A stretch of 45,811 bases of DNA, from assembly GCA_946887045.1 (NCBI GenBank), contig CAMPKC010000036.1, positions 1 through 45,811 on the forward strand, in the 5' to 3' direction. The notes beneath the pieces are model-generated. The model ran no database searches, was not told the DNA's origin, and was given only the letters and a program-made list of their open reading frames with translations. Numbering within the stretch: the first letter of the stretch is position 1; every line of letters starts with the position of its first letter. Source of the stretch: an uncultured Sphingobacteriaceae bacterium. Lineage in GTDB: Bacteria; Bacteroidota; Bacteroidia; Sphingobacteriales; Sphingobacteriaceae. Of this stretch, positions 35,080 to 44,526 are shown one piece after another. The translations under genes were made by a program, and so were the position numbers.

Positions 35080-36261
35080 ATGAGTTATCATGTAAACGAA
35101 AAAGGATATTTTGGGGCATTCGGTGGAGCGTATATTCCGGAAATGCTTTATCCTAATGTAGAGGAGCTACGATCCAAGTACCTGGATATTATTTATGAGC
35201 CAGGATTTCAGGAAGAATATCAGCAGTTATTAAAAGATTATGTCGGACGCCCCTCGCCTCTTTATCTGGCGAAGCGACTTTCGGCTAAATATGGCGCAAA
35301 CATTTATTTAAAGCGTGAGGACCTAAATCATACCGGTGCCCATAAGATAAACAACACGGTTGGCCAGATCCTTTTAGCTCAGCGATTGGGTAAAAAACGT
35401 ATCATCGCAGAAACAGGCGCGGGTCAGCACGGCGTAGCTACCGCAACAGTTTGCGCATTAATGGGACTTGAATGCGTGGTTTATATGGGTGCTGTTGATA
35501 TTGAAAGGCAAGCGCCCAATGTTGCCCGCATGAAAATGATGGGTGCTACAGTTATCCCTGCGGTCTCGGGGAGCCAGACCTTAAAAGACGCAACAAACGA
35601 GGCTTTACGCGACTGGATAAACAATCCTGTCGATACACATTATATAATCGGTTCTGCGGTTGGGCCGCATCCTTACCCCGATATGGTAGCACGCCTTCAG
35701 GCTATAATTTCCGAAGAAACGAGATGGCAGTTAAAAGAGAAAACCGGCAAGGAAAATCCTGATTATGTGCTGGCATGCGTGGGAGGCGGAAGCAATGCGA
35801 TCGGCATGTTCTATCATTTCTTAGATGAACCAGAAGTTCAGCTTATTGCCATCGAAGCTGGCGGGAAGGGTGTTGATACGGGTGAATCTGCCGCTACAAC
35901 ATTTTTAGGAACAGAAGGTGTATTGCATGGAAGCCGGTCAATTGTTATGCAAACTGAAGACGGACAGGTTGTAGAGCCGTACTCTATTTCTGCCGGATTG
36001 GATTATCCAGGTATCGGACCTCAACACGCTCATTTACACACATCTAAACGTGCTCAATACGTAAGCATCACCGATGATGAAGCAATGCAGGCGGGTTTAG
36101 AACTAACCCGATTGGAAGGAATCATTCCCGCTATTGAAAGCGCTCATGCCTTTGCTTACCTAAATAAAATGAAGTTTAAAGGTGATGAGACTGTGGTTGT
36201 TTGCCTTTCGGGCCGCGGAGACAAAGACTTAAGCAATTACATGAACTATTTTGGATTTTAA
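35080..36261 (+). CDS. trpB: Tryptophan synthase beta chain
   Basis: The 393-residue PLP enzyme condenses indole and serine. The PLP lysine is K89 in HTGAHKINN, and the phosphate-binding GGGSNA loop follows. The end has [12 protein letters not shown], typical of TrpB. The start is the ATG at 35080 with a clear Shine-Dalgarno site, TTGGAGG at 35068-35074, which is uncommon here. An in-frame TTG at 35068 would use that site as coding sequence and is rejected. Confidence 0.96.
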   Translation: MSYHVNEKGYFGAFGGAYIPEMLYPNVEELRSKYLDIIYEPGFQEEYQQLLKDYVGRPSPLYLAKRLSAKYGANIYLKREDLNHTGAHKINNTVGQILLAQRLGKKRIIAETGAGQHGVATATVCALMGLECVVYMGAVDIERQAPNVARMKMMGATVIPAVSGSQTLKDATNEALRDWINNPVDTHYIIGSAVGPHPYPDMVARLQAIISEETRWQLKEKTGKENPDYVLACVGGGSNAIGMFYHFLDEPEVQLIAIEAGGKGVDTGESAATTFLGTEGVLHGSRSIVMQTEDGQVVEPYSISAGLDYPGIGPQHAHLHTSKRAQYVSITDDEAMQAGLELTRLEGIIPAIESAHAFAYLNKMKFKGDETVVVCLSGRGDKDLSNYMNYFGF

Positions 36262-36375
36262 AGATAGATGATTACACTGATTCCAAGAGGATTAGATGAT
36301 TTTAGATTTAAATACCGAAACCATTTAGCTCCTTCCATCTTCAAATCTCATATCTAGTATCTCATATCTCAAAAA
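36262..36375. other. 114-bp spacer between trpB and trpA with short repeats
   Basis: The operon is opened here by AT-rich sequence containing GATGATTACACTGATTCC, a close relative of the motif in the symporter/recR spacer, and a repeated CTCATATCT string at 36345-36371. No hairpin followed by a T-run is seen, so trpA is probably still read from the same mRNA. Confidence 0.5.
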
Positions 36376-37161
36376 ATGAACAGAATTAAACAACTTTTTG
36401 AACAGAAAAAAGAAAACGTTTTATCTATATATTTTACTGCCGGCTATCCAGATATTAACAGCACATTGGATATCGCGGAAGCTCTTGAAAAAGCGGGTGC
36501 CGACTTCCTTGAAATCGGCATTCCCTACTCAGATCCATTAGCTGATGGACCGGTTATTCAAAACAGCTCGTTAAAATCCATAGAAAACGGCATGACATTA
36601 AGAGTGCTGTTTGAGCAATTAAAAGATCTTAGAAAGCGCGTTTCTATACCGGTTTTATTAATGGGATATGTTAACCCAATACTTCAGTACGGCGTGGAGA
36701 AGTTCTGCGCTTCATGCAAAGAAGTTGGTGTAGATGGTGTTATTGCTCCTGATTTGCCGATGTATGAATATGAGGAAATGTATCAGAATTGCTTTAGTGA
36801 AAACAACCTGAGCAACATATTTCTTATCACTCCCCAAACTTCTGATGAACGAATCCGGAAGATTGATGAATTAAGCAATGGCTTTATCTATTTGCTGTCG
36901 TCATCATCTACAACAGGAAAAAATCTTGCGCTTACAGATGTAACAGAAGATTATTTCACCAGGTTGAAAAACATGAATCTTAAAAACCCGACTATGATCG
37001 GATTTGGGATTTCTGATAATAAAAGCTTTAGTAAAGCGAGCCAGTATGCCAATGGTGCGATTGTTGGAAGTGCGTTTGTAAAATTGTTGGGTGAAGAAAG
37101 ATATATGGAAAAAATACCTGCGTTTATCGGAAGTTTAAGAACCGAAAAGCAGCTGGTTTAA
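36376..37161 (+). CDS. trpA: Tryptophan synthase alpha chain
   Basis: The 261-residue TIM barrel splits indole-3-glycerol phosphate to indole for TrpB. The catalytic Glu is in FLEIGIPYSDPLADGPVIQ, the Asp in DGVIAPDLPMYE, and the phosphate loop near the end is IGFGISDNKSF, then GAIVGSAFVK. It is the last gene of the operon, followed by the hairpin at 37180-37210. Confidence 0.96.
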   Translation: MNRIKQLFEQKKENVLSIYFTAGYPDINSTLDIAEALEKAGADFLEIGIPYSDPLADGPVIQNSSLKSIENGMTLRVLFEQLKDLRKRVSIPVLLMGYVNPILQYGVEKFCASCKEVGVDGVIAPDLPMYEYEEMYQNCFSENNLSNIFLITPQTSDERIRKIDELSNGFIYLLSSSSTTGKNLALTDVTEDYFTRLKNMNLKNPTMIGFGISDNKSFSKASQYANGAIVGSAFVKLLGEERYMEKIPAFIGSLRTEKQLV

Positions 37162-37179
37162 CAGATTTTTAGATTAAAC

Positions 37180-37214
37180 AACCTATGAGGTTTCAAAAAC
37201 CTTATAGGTTTTAA
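37180..37214 (+). terminator. Hairpin after trpA, copy of the dispersed palindrome
   Basis: Arms AACCTATGAGGTTT (37180-37193) and AAACCTTATAGGTT (37197-37210) pair with one G-U and a 3-nt loop, then TT. The core matches the palindrome at 7586-7624 (CCTATRAGGTTT). It is the likely end signal of the trp operon, though its T-tract is short. Confidence 0.6.
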
Positions 37215-37338
37215 CCCAATCAAGCCAGCTCAAAACTACCTTCACTCACACATCCTGAAATACGTGTTGGCACATATTTAAAAACCATTAGTCCTCTGAG
37301 GCGTTTCATAAGCACTCATTTTATTGGAGGAATCTATT

Positions 37339-37962
37339 ATGGCGGCTAAAATCAAACTTGCGGTAATTTACTACAGTTCTACCGGAACGAATTATGAACT
37401 GGCGAAATGGGCTGTAGAAGCTGCGCAACAAACCGGTGCAGAGGCCAAACTTTTAAAAGTTCCTGAGTTGGCGTCGCAAGACGCAATTGATGGCAACCCG
37501 GCATGGAAATCGCACTACGAAGCAACAAAACATGTTGATGAAGTCTCTCTGAATGATTTGGACGATTCGGATGCTTTCATATTTAGCTTCCCTACCCGCT
37601 ATGGAAATGTGCCGGCACAGGTAAAACAGTTTATGGACACTACCGGAAATCTTTGGTTTAATGGAAAGCTGATAAATAAAGTTGTCAGTGCCATGACAAG
37701 TGCCCAAAACCCGCATGGAGGACAAGAATCTACTTTACTGGCGTTTTACAATACAATGTTTCACTGGGGAGCAATTATAGCAGCGCCAGGATATACATCA
37801 GACGTGATCTATGAAGCAGGAGGAAATCCTTACGGAACAAGTGTAACTGCTAATGGGCAAGGCCTTACAGAAGCCACCCGTAAAGCAGTCGCCCACCAGG
37901 TGGAAAGAACCCTTCAGATTGCGGGATGGATTAAAACAGGCCAGGAAGGAAGTTCTGAATAG
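37339..37962 (+). CDS. wrbA: NAD(P)H:quinone oxidoreductase WrbA
   Basis: The 207-residue flavodoxin-like enzyme reduces quinones with two electrons. The N-terminal FMN phosphate loop reads YYSSTGTNYELAKW, then PTRYGNVPAQVKQFMD, and AQNPHGGQEST with the WrbA-typical segment GNPYGTSVTANGQG. The ATG at 37339 follows the ribosome site TTGGAGG at 37324-37330, the same string as before trpB. It is separated from trpA by 177 bp with a terminator-like hairpin, so it has its own promoter. Confidence 0.95.
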   Translation: MAAKIKLAVIYYSSTGTNYELAKWAVEAAQQTGAEAKLLKVPELASQDAIDGNPAWKSHYEATKHVDEVSLNDLDDSDAFIFSFPTRYGNVPAQVKQFMDTTGNLWFNGKLINKVVSAMTSAQNPHGGQESTLLAFYNTMFHWGAIIAAPGYTSDVIYEAGGNPYGTSVTANGQGLTEATRKAVAHQVERTLQIAGWIKTGQEGSSE

Positions 37963-38015
37963 ATGGTTTTTTCTTATTTGATGATGTTTTATAAAGTTCG
38001 ATTTTAAAGATCACT

Positions 38016-39269
38016 ATGGATGGATATATCCTGTCGATCACATTAATCGGAATTGCGGCGTTTGGAATGGCATGGATGCCAGCCATAGCCAGGTTTACCG
38101 GAATATCGTATGCAATAATATATGTGCTCGCCGGTGTCGCCGCATACTCTCTTTTTCCAGGATGGTTGCCTGTTCCTGATGTGAAAAAGAATGAGGAACT
38201 GACGCTACGTTTATCCGAGATGGTGGTCATTGTATCGTTAATGGGTACCGGCATTAAAATTGACCTCCCCTTTACGTTCAAAGGATGGTCTGCCCCCATC
38301 CGGTTGATTCTAATTGCAATGATGATCTCTATTGCAGTAGCAACACTGTTAGGATATACGCTGTTAAGCTTTGATCTTGCTTCCGCGGTTTTGCTTGGAG
38401 CAGTGCTTGCTCCTACCGATCCGGTACTTGCTTCGGATGTGCAGGTGGGGCCGCCGAACGAAAGAGACAGATCTAAAACCAAGTTTGCGCTTACAGCAGA
38501 AGCGGGATTGAACGATGGTATGGCATTTCCCTTCACCTGGCTCGCAATCCTATTAGCAGGGGCTGCTTATGGGCAGCCAGACAGTGCCAGCCTTTGGTCT
38601 TGGCTTGGCTACCATCTAATTTATAAGATATTGGTTGGGATTGCTATCGGATACGCTAGCGGAAGGTTGGTAGGCTACCTGGTTTTTAGTTTATCTAAAA
38701 AGTACAACTTTCTAAAAACCACCGATGGCTTTATAGCACTTTCGCTTACATTAATGATTTATGGAGCAACCGAAATAATACACGGATACGGCTTTATTTC
38801 GGTTTTTGTATGCGCCATTACGTTTCGGCATTTTGAAAAAAAGCATGAATTCCACCATGAACTTCATTCTTTTACAGACCAGGTAGAAAGGCTTCTTATT
38901 GCGATACTGCTTATTTTATTCGGTGGAAATCTGGCCACGGGAATTTTAGCACCTCTAACCTGGAAAATGGCACTTTTTACCTTGCTGTTTGTTTTTGTAA
39001 TACGTCCCCTTGCAGCTTACGCCAGCATCTTTAATTATAAATATCATATAAAAGAAAAGTTCGCGATAAGCTTTTTCGGAATCAGGGGGATGGGATCAAT
39101 TTTTTACCTGGCCTTTGCCTTCAGGGAGATATCATTTCTTTACGAGAAGGAATTATGGGCTATCATAGCCTTCACAATTTTGCTGTCTATATTAATTCAT
39201 GGACTTACAGCAACCTCTGTGATGAAGCATTTGGAAGAAGAACTTCCATCAGAAAAAATTCAGGAATAA
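38016..39269 (+). CDS. Cation:proton antiporter (CPA1/NhaP type)
   Basis: The 417-residue protein has about 12 helices and the CPA core motifs APTDPVLASDVQVG (around 134-147) and FALTAEAGLNDGMAFPF (around 155-171), where the Asp residues of the ion site lie. It exchanges sodium or potassium for protons across the inner membrane. Start at ATG 38016, 53 bp after wrbA on the same strand. The ion is not predictable. Confidence 0.92.
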   Translation: MDGYILSITLIGIAAFGMAWMPAIARFTGISYAIIYVLAGVAAYSLFPGWLPVPDVKKNEELTLRLSEMVVIVSLMGTGIKIDLPFTFKGWSAPIRLILIAMMISIAVATLLGYTLLSFDLASAVLLGAVLAPTDPVLASDVQVGPPNERDRSKTKFALTAEAGLNDGMAFPFTWLAILLAGAAYGQPDSASLWSWLGYHLIYKILVGIAIGYASGRLVGYLVFSLSKKYNFLKTTDGFIALSLTLMIYGATEIIHGYGFISVFVCAITFRHFEKKHEFHHELHSFTDQVERLLIAILLILFGGNLATGILAPLTWKMALFTLLFVFVIRPLAAYASIFNYKYHIKEKFAISFFGIRGMGSIFYLAFAFREISFLYEKELWAIIAFTILLSILIHGLTATSVMKHLEEELPSEKIQE

Positions 39270-39270
39270 C

Positions 39271-41163
39271 TTATATATAATACTTTTCTCCGTCTGTCTT
39301 TATCTTGCCTGCATCGAGTAAAATTCTCAGACCTTCGATACGCTCCTTCTCGTTCCCGGCATGGACAGAAGTAACCAGTTCATCCAGAGATAAATGCTTT
39401 TCGGCGAGCACCTCGAGCATCTCAAACGCTATACGCTCGAACACATCGCTTTTTTCAGCTTTACGTTTTTCATCAATACATATATCGCATACACCACACT
39501 TCTCAACCTGGGTTTCGTCAAAGTACTTCAACAGTAACTGACTACGGCATTTGTGCGCCTCGGCATATTCTATAACCGATTCGACTTGCTGTTGCATGAT
39601 AATTTTCCGCTGGGCAATGTATTTCGTGTCAACAAAAAGATGCGAGCTATCTACCCTACCCTTTATATAGTTTATTTGGGGCTTATCTGTCTGCTTAAGA
39701 TAGCTCAGCAGTTCGAGCTCCTCTAATTTTTCGAGGGTTTTAACAACCTGTACGGTGCTCAAATTAGTTCTTCGGGCTAAATCACTTTCCCGAATCTGGC
39801 TGTACTGGTCAAATAGACCACCGTAAGATCTCAACATGATTTTGATAAAAGAATCGTATTGAGAATATTCGATCTGGAAGCGGTACAAATCTTCTGCACC
39901 AACATTAATTTTAACGCGCGACGGTAGATAGACACTTTCGCTTAGCGCGATGTACTCGTCGTGTTCTAAAAACTTCAGCGCATTTAAAGTTTTGATCGGA
40001 TCGAGCTTAAAGCGTGAACAGAAATTACCAATGTCGAACTCTAAAGTTAAGCCTTCGCCAGCGCCATAAGCCAGTTGAAAAAAGTTTCCAAGCGAATGGT
40101 AAACCTGTTTTATCTCTTCCGGAGAGGGAAAACTTAAACTGAATTTCCGCTCCAGCGCAATTTTGTCGGAAGTGTTATAAAGCAGCACGCCAAAGGCTTT
40201 TTTTTCGTCCCGGCCAGCCCTGCCGGCTTCCTGGTAATAGGCTTCCAAACTTTCCGGTAAATCCAGATGCACCACAAAGCGCACTTCGGCTTTATCAATA
40301 CCCATCCCAAACGCATTGGTCGCCACAATAACCCGTATGGCACCTTTCTTCCAGGCTTCCTGTTTATCGGCACGCAAGGGAGTTGCTAAACCAGCATGGT
40401 AAAAATCACTGCTTATTCCTTCGCGGTTAAGCATTTTAGCTATTTCCTGGGTTCCTCTTCGGTTTCTTACGTAAACAATACCAGTACCTTTTACCTTTTT
40501 TGCTATCGCGATAAGCTTCCTGAATTTATTTTCCTCTGTGGCAACGATATAGCTTAAATTCTTCCGCTCAAAACTTTTACGGAAAACATTCTTCTTTCTA
40601 AAACCGAGTTTTTCCTGAATATCATCAATTACAAACTCGGTAGCGGTAGCCGTTAAAGCTAAAACCGGAACATCAGGATGAAGCTCGCGCAAAGCGGTTA
40701 ATTGCAAATATGGAGGTCGGAAGTCATATCCCCACTGCGAGATACAATGAGCTTCATCAATAGCAAAAAGATTTACGTTCATGTATCTGATACGCTCGCG
40801 AACCAAGTCAGACATGAGCCTTTCAGGCGAAACATACAAGAACTTTATTTTCCCATACACACAATTATCCAGCATTATGCCGACTTCACGTTTCCCCATG
40901 CCCGAAACAATTGAAACAGCCTCAATCCCTCGTGCTTTCAAATTCTCCACCTGGTCTTTCATCAACGCTATAAGCGGCGAAACGACAATGCAAATACCCG
41001 GTTTTACCATAGCTGGCACCTGGAAACAAAGCGACTTTCCACCTCCTGTGGGTAAAAGCGCCAGTGTATCTTTACCATCTAAAACAGATTGAATGATCTC
41101 TTCTTGTAAAGAGCGAAAAGAATCAAAGTTCCAATACTTTTTTAGCGCCTGGTAAATTGTCAT
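39271..41163 (-). CDS. recQ: ATP-dependent DNA helicase RecQ
   Basis: The 630-residue protein has helicase motifs: Walker A TGGGKS at 39-44, DEAH at 136-139, the HCISQWGYDFRP stretch, and QEAGRAGRD in motif VI. The RecQ C-terminal zinc part has CGVCDICI with an upstream Cys (HKCRSQLLLKYF). No HRDC domain is evident at the end. It unwinds forked and recombination DNA. It converges with the antiporter gene (1 bp between). Confidence 0.95.
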   Translation of the reverse strand: MTIYQALKKYWNFDSFRSLQEEIIQSVLDGKDTLALLPTGGGKSLCFQVPAMVKPGICIVVSPLIALMKDQVENLKARGIEAVSIVSGMGKREVGIMLDNCVYGKIKFLYVSPERLMSDLVRERIRYMNVNLFAIDEAHCISQWGYDFRPPYLQLTALRELHPDVPVLALTATATEFVIDDIQEKLGFRKKNVFRKSFERKNLSYIVATEENKFRKLIAIAKKVKGTGIVYVRNRRGTQEIAKMLNREGISSDFYHAGLATPLRADKQEAWKKGAIRVIVATNAFGMGIDKAEVRFVVHLDLPESLEAYYQEAGRAGRDEKKAFGVLLYNTSDKIALERKFSLSFPSPEEIKQVYHSLGNFFQLAYGAGEGLTLEFDIGNFCSRFKLDPIKTLNALKFLEHDEYIALSESVYLPSRVKINVGAEDLYRFQIEYSQYDSFIKIMLRSYGGLFDQYSQIRESDLARRTNLSTVQVVKTLEKLEELELLSYLKQTDKPQINYIKGRVDSSHLFVDTKYIAQRKIIMQQQVESVIEYAEAHKCRSQLLLKYFDETQVEKCGVCDICIDEKRKAEKSDVFERIAFEMLEVLAEKHLSLDELVTSVHAGNEKERIEGLRILLDAGKIKTDGEKYYI

Positions 41164-41230
41164 TGGGTCAAATCTAATAATCCTATCATAATATTTACTT
41201 TAAAACCTAGTTGATGAAGTAATAGAACGA

Positions 41231-41238
41231 TATATTTG
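41231..41238 (+). promoter_or_regulatory. Putative -7 box (TAnnTTTG) before the PD40-amidohydrolase gene
   Basis: TATATTTG matches the consensus. The ATG at 41245 is 6 bp downstream, so the transcript would begin at the start codon. GTTG at 41210-41213 is a weak -33 candidate at 17-bp spacing. Confidence 0.4.
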
Positions 41239-41244
41239 TTGTCC

Positions 41245-44200
41245 ATGACCAAAAGAATGAATAAAATTTTTCTTGTTTTAATAGCTCTTTCTTTTAACAT
41301 CGCTTACAGCCAGTCCAAATCGGAACTTCCAAAATGGAATGTCGAGAAATTCGGAGGTCCCGCCAAAAACGTATCATTTACAACCAATGAAGGTACCTGG
41401 ATGAATCTGGATGTAAGTCCGGATGGCAAAGAAATAGTGTTTGATCTTTTAGGCGACATATATAAAATGCCGATTACCGGTGGAAACGCTACTATTTTGG
41501 CCGGAGGTCCCGCTTTTGAAGTTCAACCCAGATTTAGTCCTAACGGAAAAATGATTTCTTATACCAGCGACAAAGAAGGTGGCGATAATATATGGATCAT
41601 GAATGCTGACGGATCAAAAAAGCGTTCGGTAACAAAAGAGAACTTCCGCTTATTAAATAATGCGGTATGGACACCAGACAACCAGTTTCTTATTGCCCGT
41701 AAGCATTTTACAAGTACCAGGTCATTGGGTGCCGGCGAAATGTGGATGTATCATACATCAGGAGGTGAAGGCATACAGCTTACAAAGAAAAAGAATGATC
41801 AGCAGGATGCAGGCGAACCCGAAGTGTCCCCTGATGGAAAGTACCTTTATTTTAGCGAAGATGTAAGTCAGGGGCCATTTTTTCAATACAACAAAGATCC
41901 GAATGGCGAAATTTATGCTATTAAGCGCTTAAATCGCGAAAGCGGGCTTATTGAAACCGTTGCAGGAGGCCAAGGCGGGGCTGCAAGACCGATAATCTCT
42001 CCCGATGGCCGTTTCCTGGCTTTCGTTAAACGTGTACGCTTAAAATCTGCATTGTTTATTCAGGATCTGGGCACCGGGGAGGAATGGCAGGTATACGAAG
42101 ATTTGTCTCGCGACCAGCAGGAAGCATGGGCGATTTTTGGCGTGTATCCCAATTTCGCGTGGACGCCAGACAGCAGAAACATCATTTTCTATGCTAAAGG
42201 AAAGATCAGAAACCTTGACATCAACTCGCAAGAAGTAGCTGAAATCCCCTTCGAAGTAAACGTAAACCAAACAGTCGCAGAAGCCGTTCGATACAACCAA
42301 AAGGTTTTCACGGAAGAGTTCGAATCGAAAATGATCCGCCAGCTGACAACTTCGCCTGACGGCAAAAAAGTAGCATTTAATGCAGCAGGATATATTTATC
42401 TTAAAGATTTGCCCAACGGAAAACCCGAGCGCTTAACCGAGGGTACCGAATTTGAATTCGAGCCGGAATTTAGTCCCGATGGAAAATCAATTGTATATGT
42501 ATCATGGAGCGATGAGGCCAAAGGATCTATAAATAAGATCGAAATAAAGAACAGGAAAGTAACTCCTATCACTACAGAAAAGGGATTCTATTATTCACCG
42601 GCCTTTTCAAAAAAAGGCGACAGGATAGTTTACCGTAAGGGAAGCGGTAACAATACACTTGGTTTCTCTTTTGGTAAAAATCCGGGGATTTACATCGTTT
42701 CATCTAATGGAGGAAGGGCGGAAAAAATATCAGATACGGGTATCCGGCCTGTGTTCGACCACAGCGATAACCGAATTTATTTTCAGACAACCGAGGCTGG
42801 GAAAAAGGTCTTTAAAAGTATGGATGTAAACGGAGGATCTATTAGAACGCATTACATATCTCAGTATGCAAATCAGTTTGTTCCAAGTCCGGACGGTAAA
42901 TGGCTGGCGTTTACCGAACTGTTCAACGCGTATATCACCCCGTTAATCCATACAAACAGCTCTTTGGATCTGTCCTCAACCAATAAATCGTTACCCTTAA
43001 GCAAAGTTACCCGCGATGCAGGGATTTCTCTGCATTGGAGCAAAGACAGTAAAAAACTTAACTGGACACAGGGTCCTGAATATTTTTCCCGGGAGATAAA
43101 AAATGCGTTCTCTTTCGTGGATGGAGCGCCTTCTACCCTCCCTGCAACTGACAGCACTGGCATTCATTTGGGGTTAAAGCTAAAATCGGACATCCCGAAA
43201 GGAAAGATTGCTTTTACTAATGCTCGCATTATTACCATGAAGGGAAATGAAGTGATTGAAAAAGGCACCATCGTAATAGAGGAAAACAGGATTATTGCTG
43301 TCGGCCCCGCAGACCAGGTGAATATTCCCGAAGGTGCTGAGGTTATTAACGCGGATGGACAAACGATAATGCCGGGTATTATAGACGTGCATGCACATTT
43401 ACCGACAAGTCCGGACGGTATTTCGCCACAACAGGATTGGGCGTACTTTGCGAATCTAGCCTACGGAGTTACCACCGCCCACGATCCGTCGAGCAATACA
43501 GAAATGGTTTTCAGTCAGTCGGAGATGCTCAAAGCAGGAAGAATGATTGGTCCCCGACTTTACTCAACCGGAACAATTCTATATGGTGCGGATGGCGACT
43601 TTAAAGCGCTGACGAATAGCTACGACGATGCAAAATCGCATTTGCGAAGAATGAAAGCTGTAGGAGCGTTTACCGTGAAGTCCTACAATCAGCCCCGTCG
43701 CGAGCAAAGACAACAAATAATTCAGGCAGCAAGAGACCTTAACATGGAAGTTGTACCTGAAGGCGGCTCCACTTACTTCCATAATATGTCGATGATTTTG
43801 GATGGACATACCAGTATTGAGCATAATATTCCGACTGTGCCTATTTACAAGGACGTAAAAGCGCTTTGGAACGCCAGTAAAACATCTTATACTCCAACAC
43901 TGATCGTAAGTTATGGATCACAATCGGGGGAAAATTTTTGGTACGACAGAACGAATGTTTGGGAAAACGAACGGTTATTAAATTTCACGCCGCGCTCAAT
44001 AATCGACAGCCGATCCCGCCGCAGAACAACGTCGGAATTTGGAGATTATGGCCACATTGAAATCGCAAAAGCAACAAAGCAATTATCAGATGGGGGCACT
44101 AAGATTAATTTGGGATCTCACGGACAAATACAGGGTTTGGGTGCACATTGGGAACTCTGGATGCTGGCGCAAGGCGGTATGTCGCCATTAGAAGCAATAC

Positions 44201-44499
44201 GAAGTGCGACCATTAATGGGGCTGAACTTTTAGGAATGGCTAAAGAACTCGGATCTTTAGAAGCAGGTAAGCTGGCCGATCTTATAGTTCTGGATGAAAA
44301 TCCCTTGATCGATATACGTAATTCGGATAAGATAAAATATGTAATGGTAAACGGCAGGCTCTATGATGCTGAAACTATGAACGAACACAATGCAGAAAAG
44401 CAGCGTGGTAAATTTTGGTGGCAAACAAACAAGGGCGAAAGTTTCGGATTATCAACGAATACAGAGACCCATATCTTTGGAGTTCCGGAATGCGATTGA
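41245..44499 (+). CDS. Secreted PD40 (TolB-like beta-propeller) and amidohydrolase fusion
   Basis: From the ATG at 41245 the protein has 1084 residues. A signal peptide ends near residue 22 (FLVLIALSFNIAYS). A propeller with repeated SPDGK strands covers about 40-620. The amidohydrolase domain starts near 650 (KIAFTNARIITMKG), with metal His residues H716 and H718 (DVHAH), a Lys and two His in later blocks (VKSYNQPRREQ, DGHTSIEHN), and LGSHGQIQGLGAHWELW. It ends with GKLADLIVLDENP, typical of amidohydrolases. It is likely periplasmic and may cleave peptides or amides; the substrate is not known. Confidence 0.9.
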   Translation: MTKRMNKIFLVLIALSFNIAYSQSKSELPKWNVEKFGGPAKNVSFTTNEGTWMNLDVSPDGKEIVFDLLGDIYKMPITGGNATILAGGPAFEVQPRFSPNGKMISYTSDKEGGDNIWIMNADGSKKRSVTKENFRLLNNAVWTPDNQFLIARKHFTSTRSLGAGEMWMYHTSGGEGIQLTKKKNDQQDAGEPEVSPDGKYLYFSEDVSQGPFFQYNKDPNGEIYAIKRLNRESGLIETVAGGQGGAARPIISPDGRFLAFVKRVRLKSALFIQDLGTGEEWQVYEDLSRDQQEAWAIFGVYPNFAWTPDSRNIIFYAKGKIRNLDINSQEVAEIPFEVNVNQTVAEAVRYNQKVFTEEFESKMIRQLTTSPDGKKVAFNAAGYIYLKDLPNGKPERLTEGTEFEFEPEFSPDGKSIVYVSWSDEAKGSINKIEIKNRKVTPITTEKGFYYSPAFSKKGDRIVYRKGSGNNTLGFSFGKNPGIYIVSSNGGRAEKISDTGIRPVFDHSDNRIYFQTTEAGKKVFKSMDVNGGSIRTHYISQYANQFVPSPDGKWLAFTELFNAYITPLIHTNSSLDLSSTNKSLPLSKVTRDAGISLHWSKDSKKLNWTQGPEYFSREIKNAFSFVDGAPSTLPATDSTGIHLGLKLKSDIPKGKIAFTNARIITMKGNEVIEKGTIVIEENRIIAVGPADQVNIPEGAEVINADGQTIMPGIIDVHAHLPTSPDGISPQQDWAYFANLAYGVTTAHDPSSNTEMVFSQSEMLKAGRMIGPRLYSTGTILYGADGDFKALTNSYDDAKSHLRRMKAVGAFTVKSYNQPRREQRQQIIQAARDLNMEVVPEGGSTYFHNMSMILDGHTSIEHNIPTVPIYKDVKALWNASKTSYTPTLIVSYGSQSGENFWYDRTNVWENERLLNFTPRSIIDSRSRRRTTSEFGDYGHIEIAKATKQLSDGGTKINLGSHGQIQGLGAHWELWMLAQGGMSPLEAIRSATINGAELLGMAKELGSLEAGKLADLIVLDENPLIDIRNSDKIKYVMVNGRLYDAETMNEHNAEKQRGKFWWQTNKGESFGLSTNTETHIFGVPECD

Positions 44500-44526
44500 T
44501 ATCTTTAAGCATTAAAGGTATCAATC

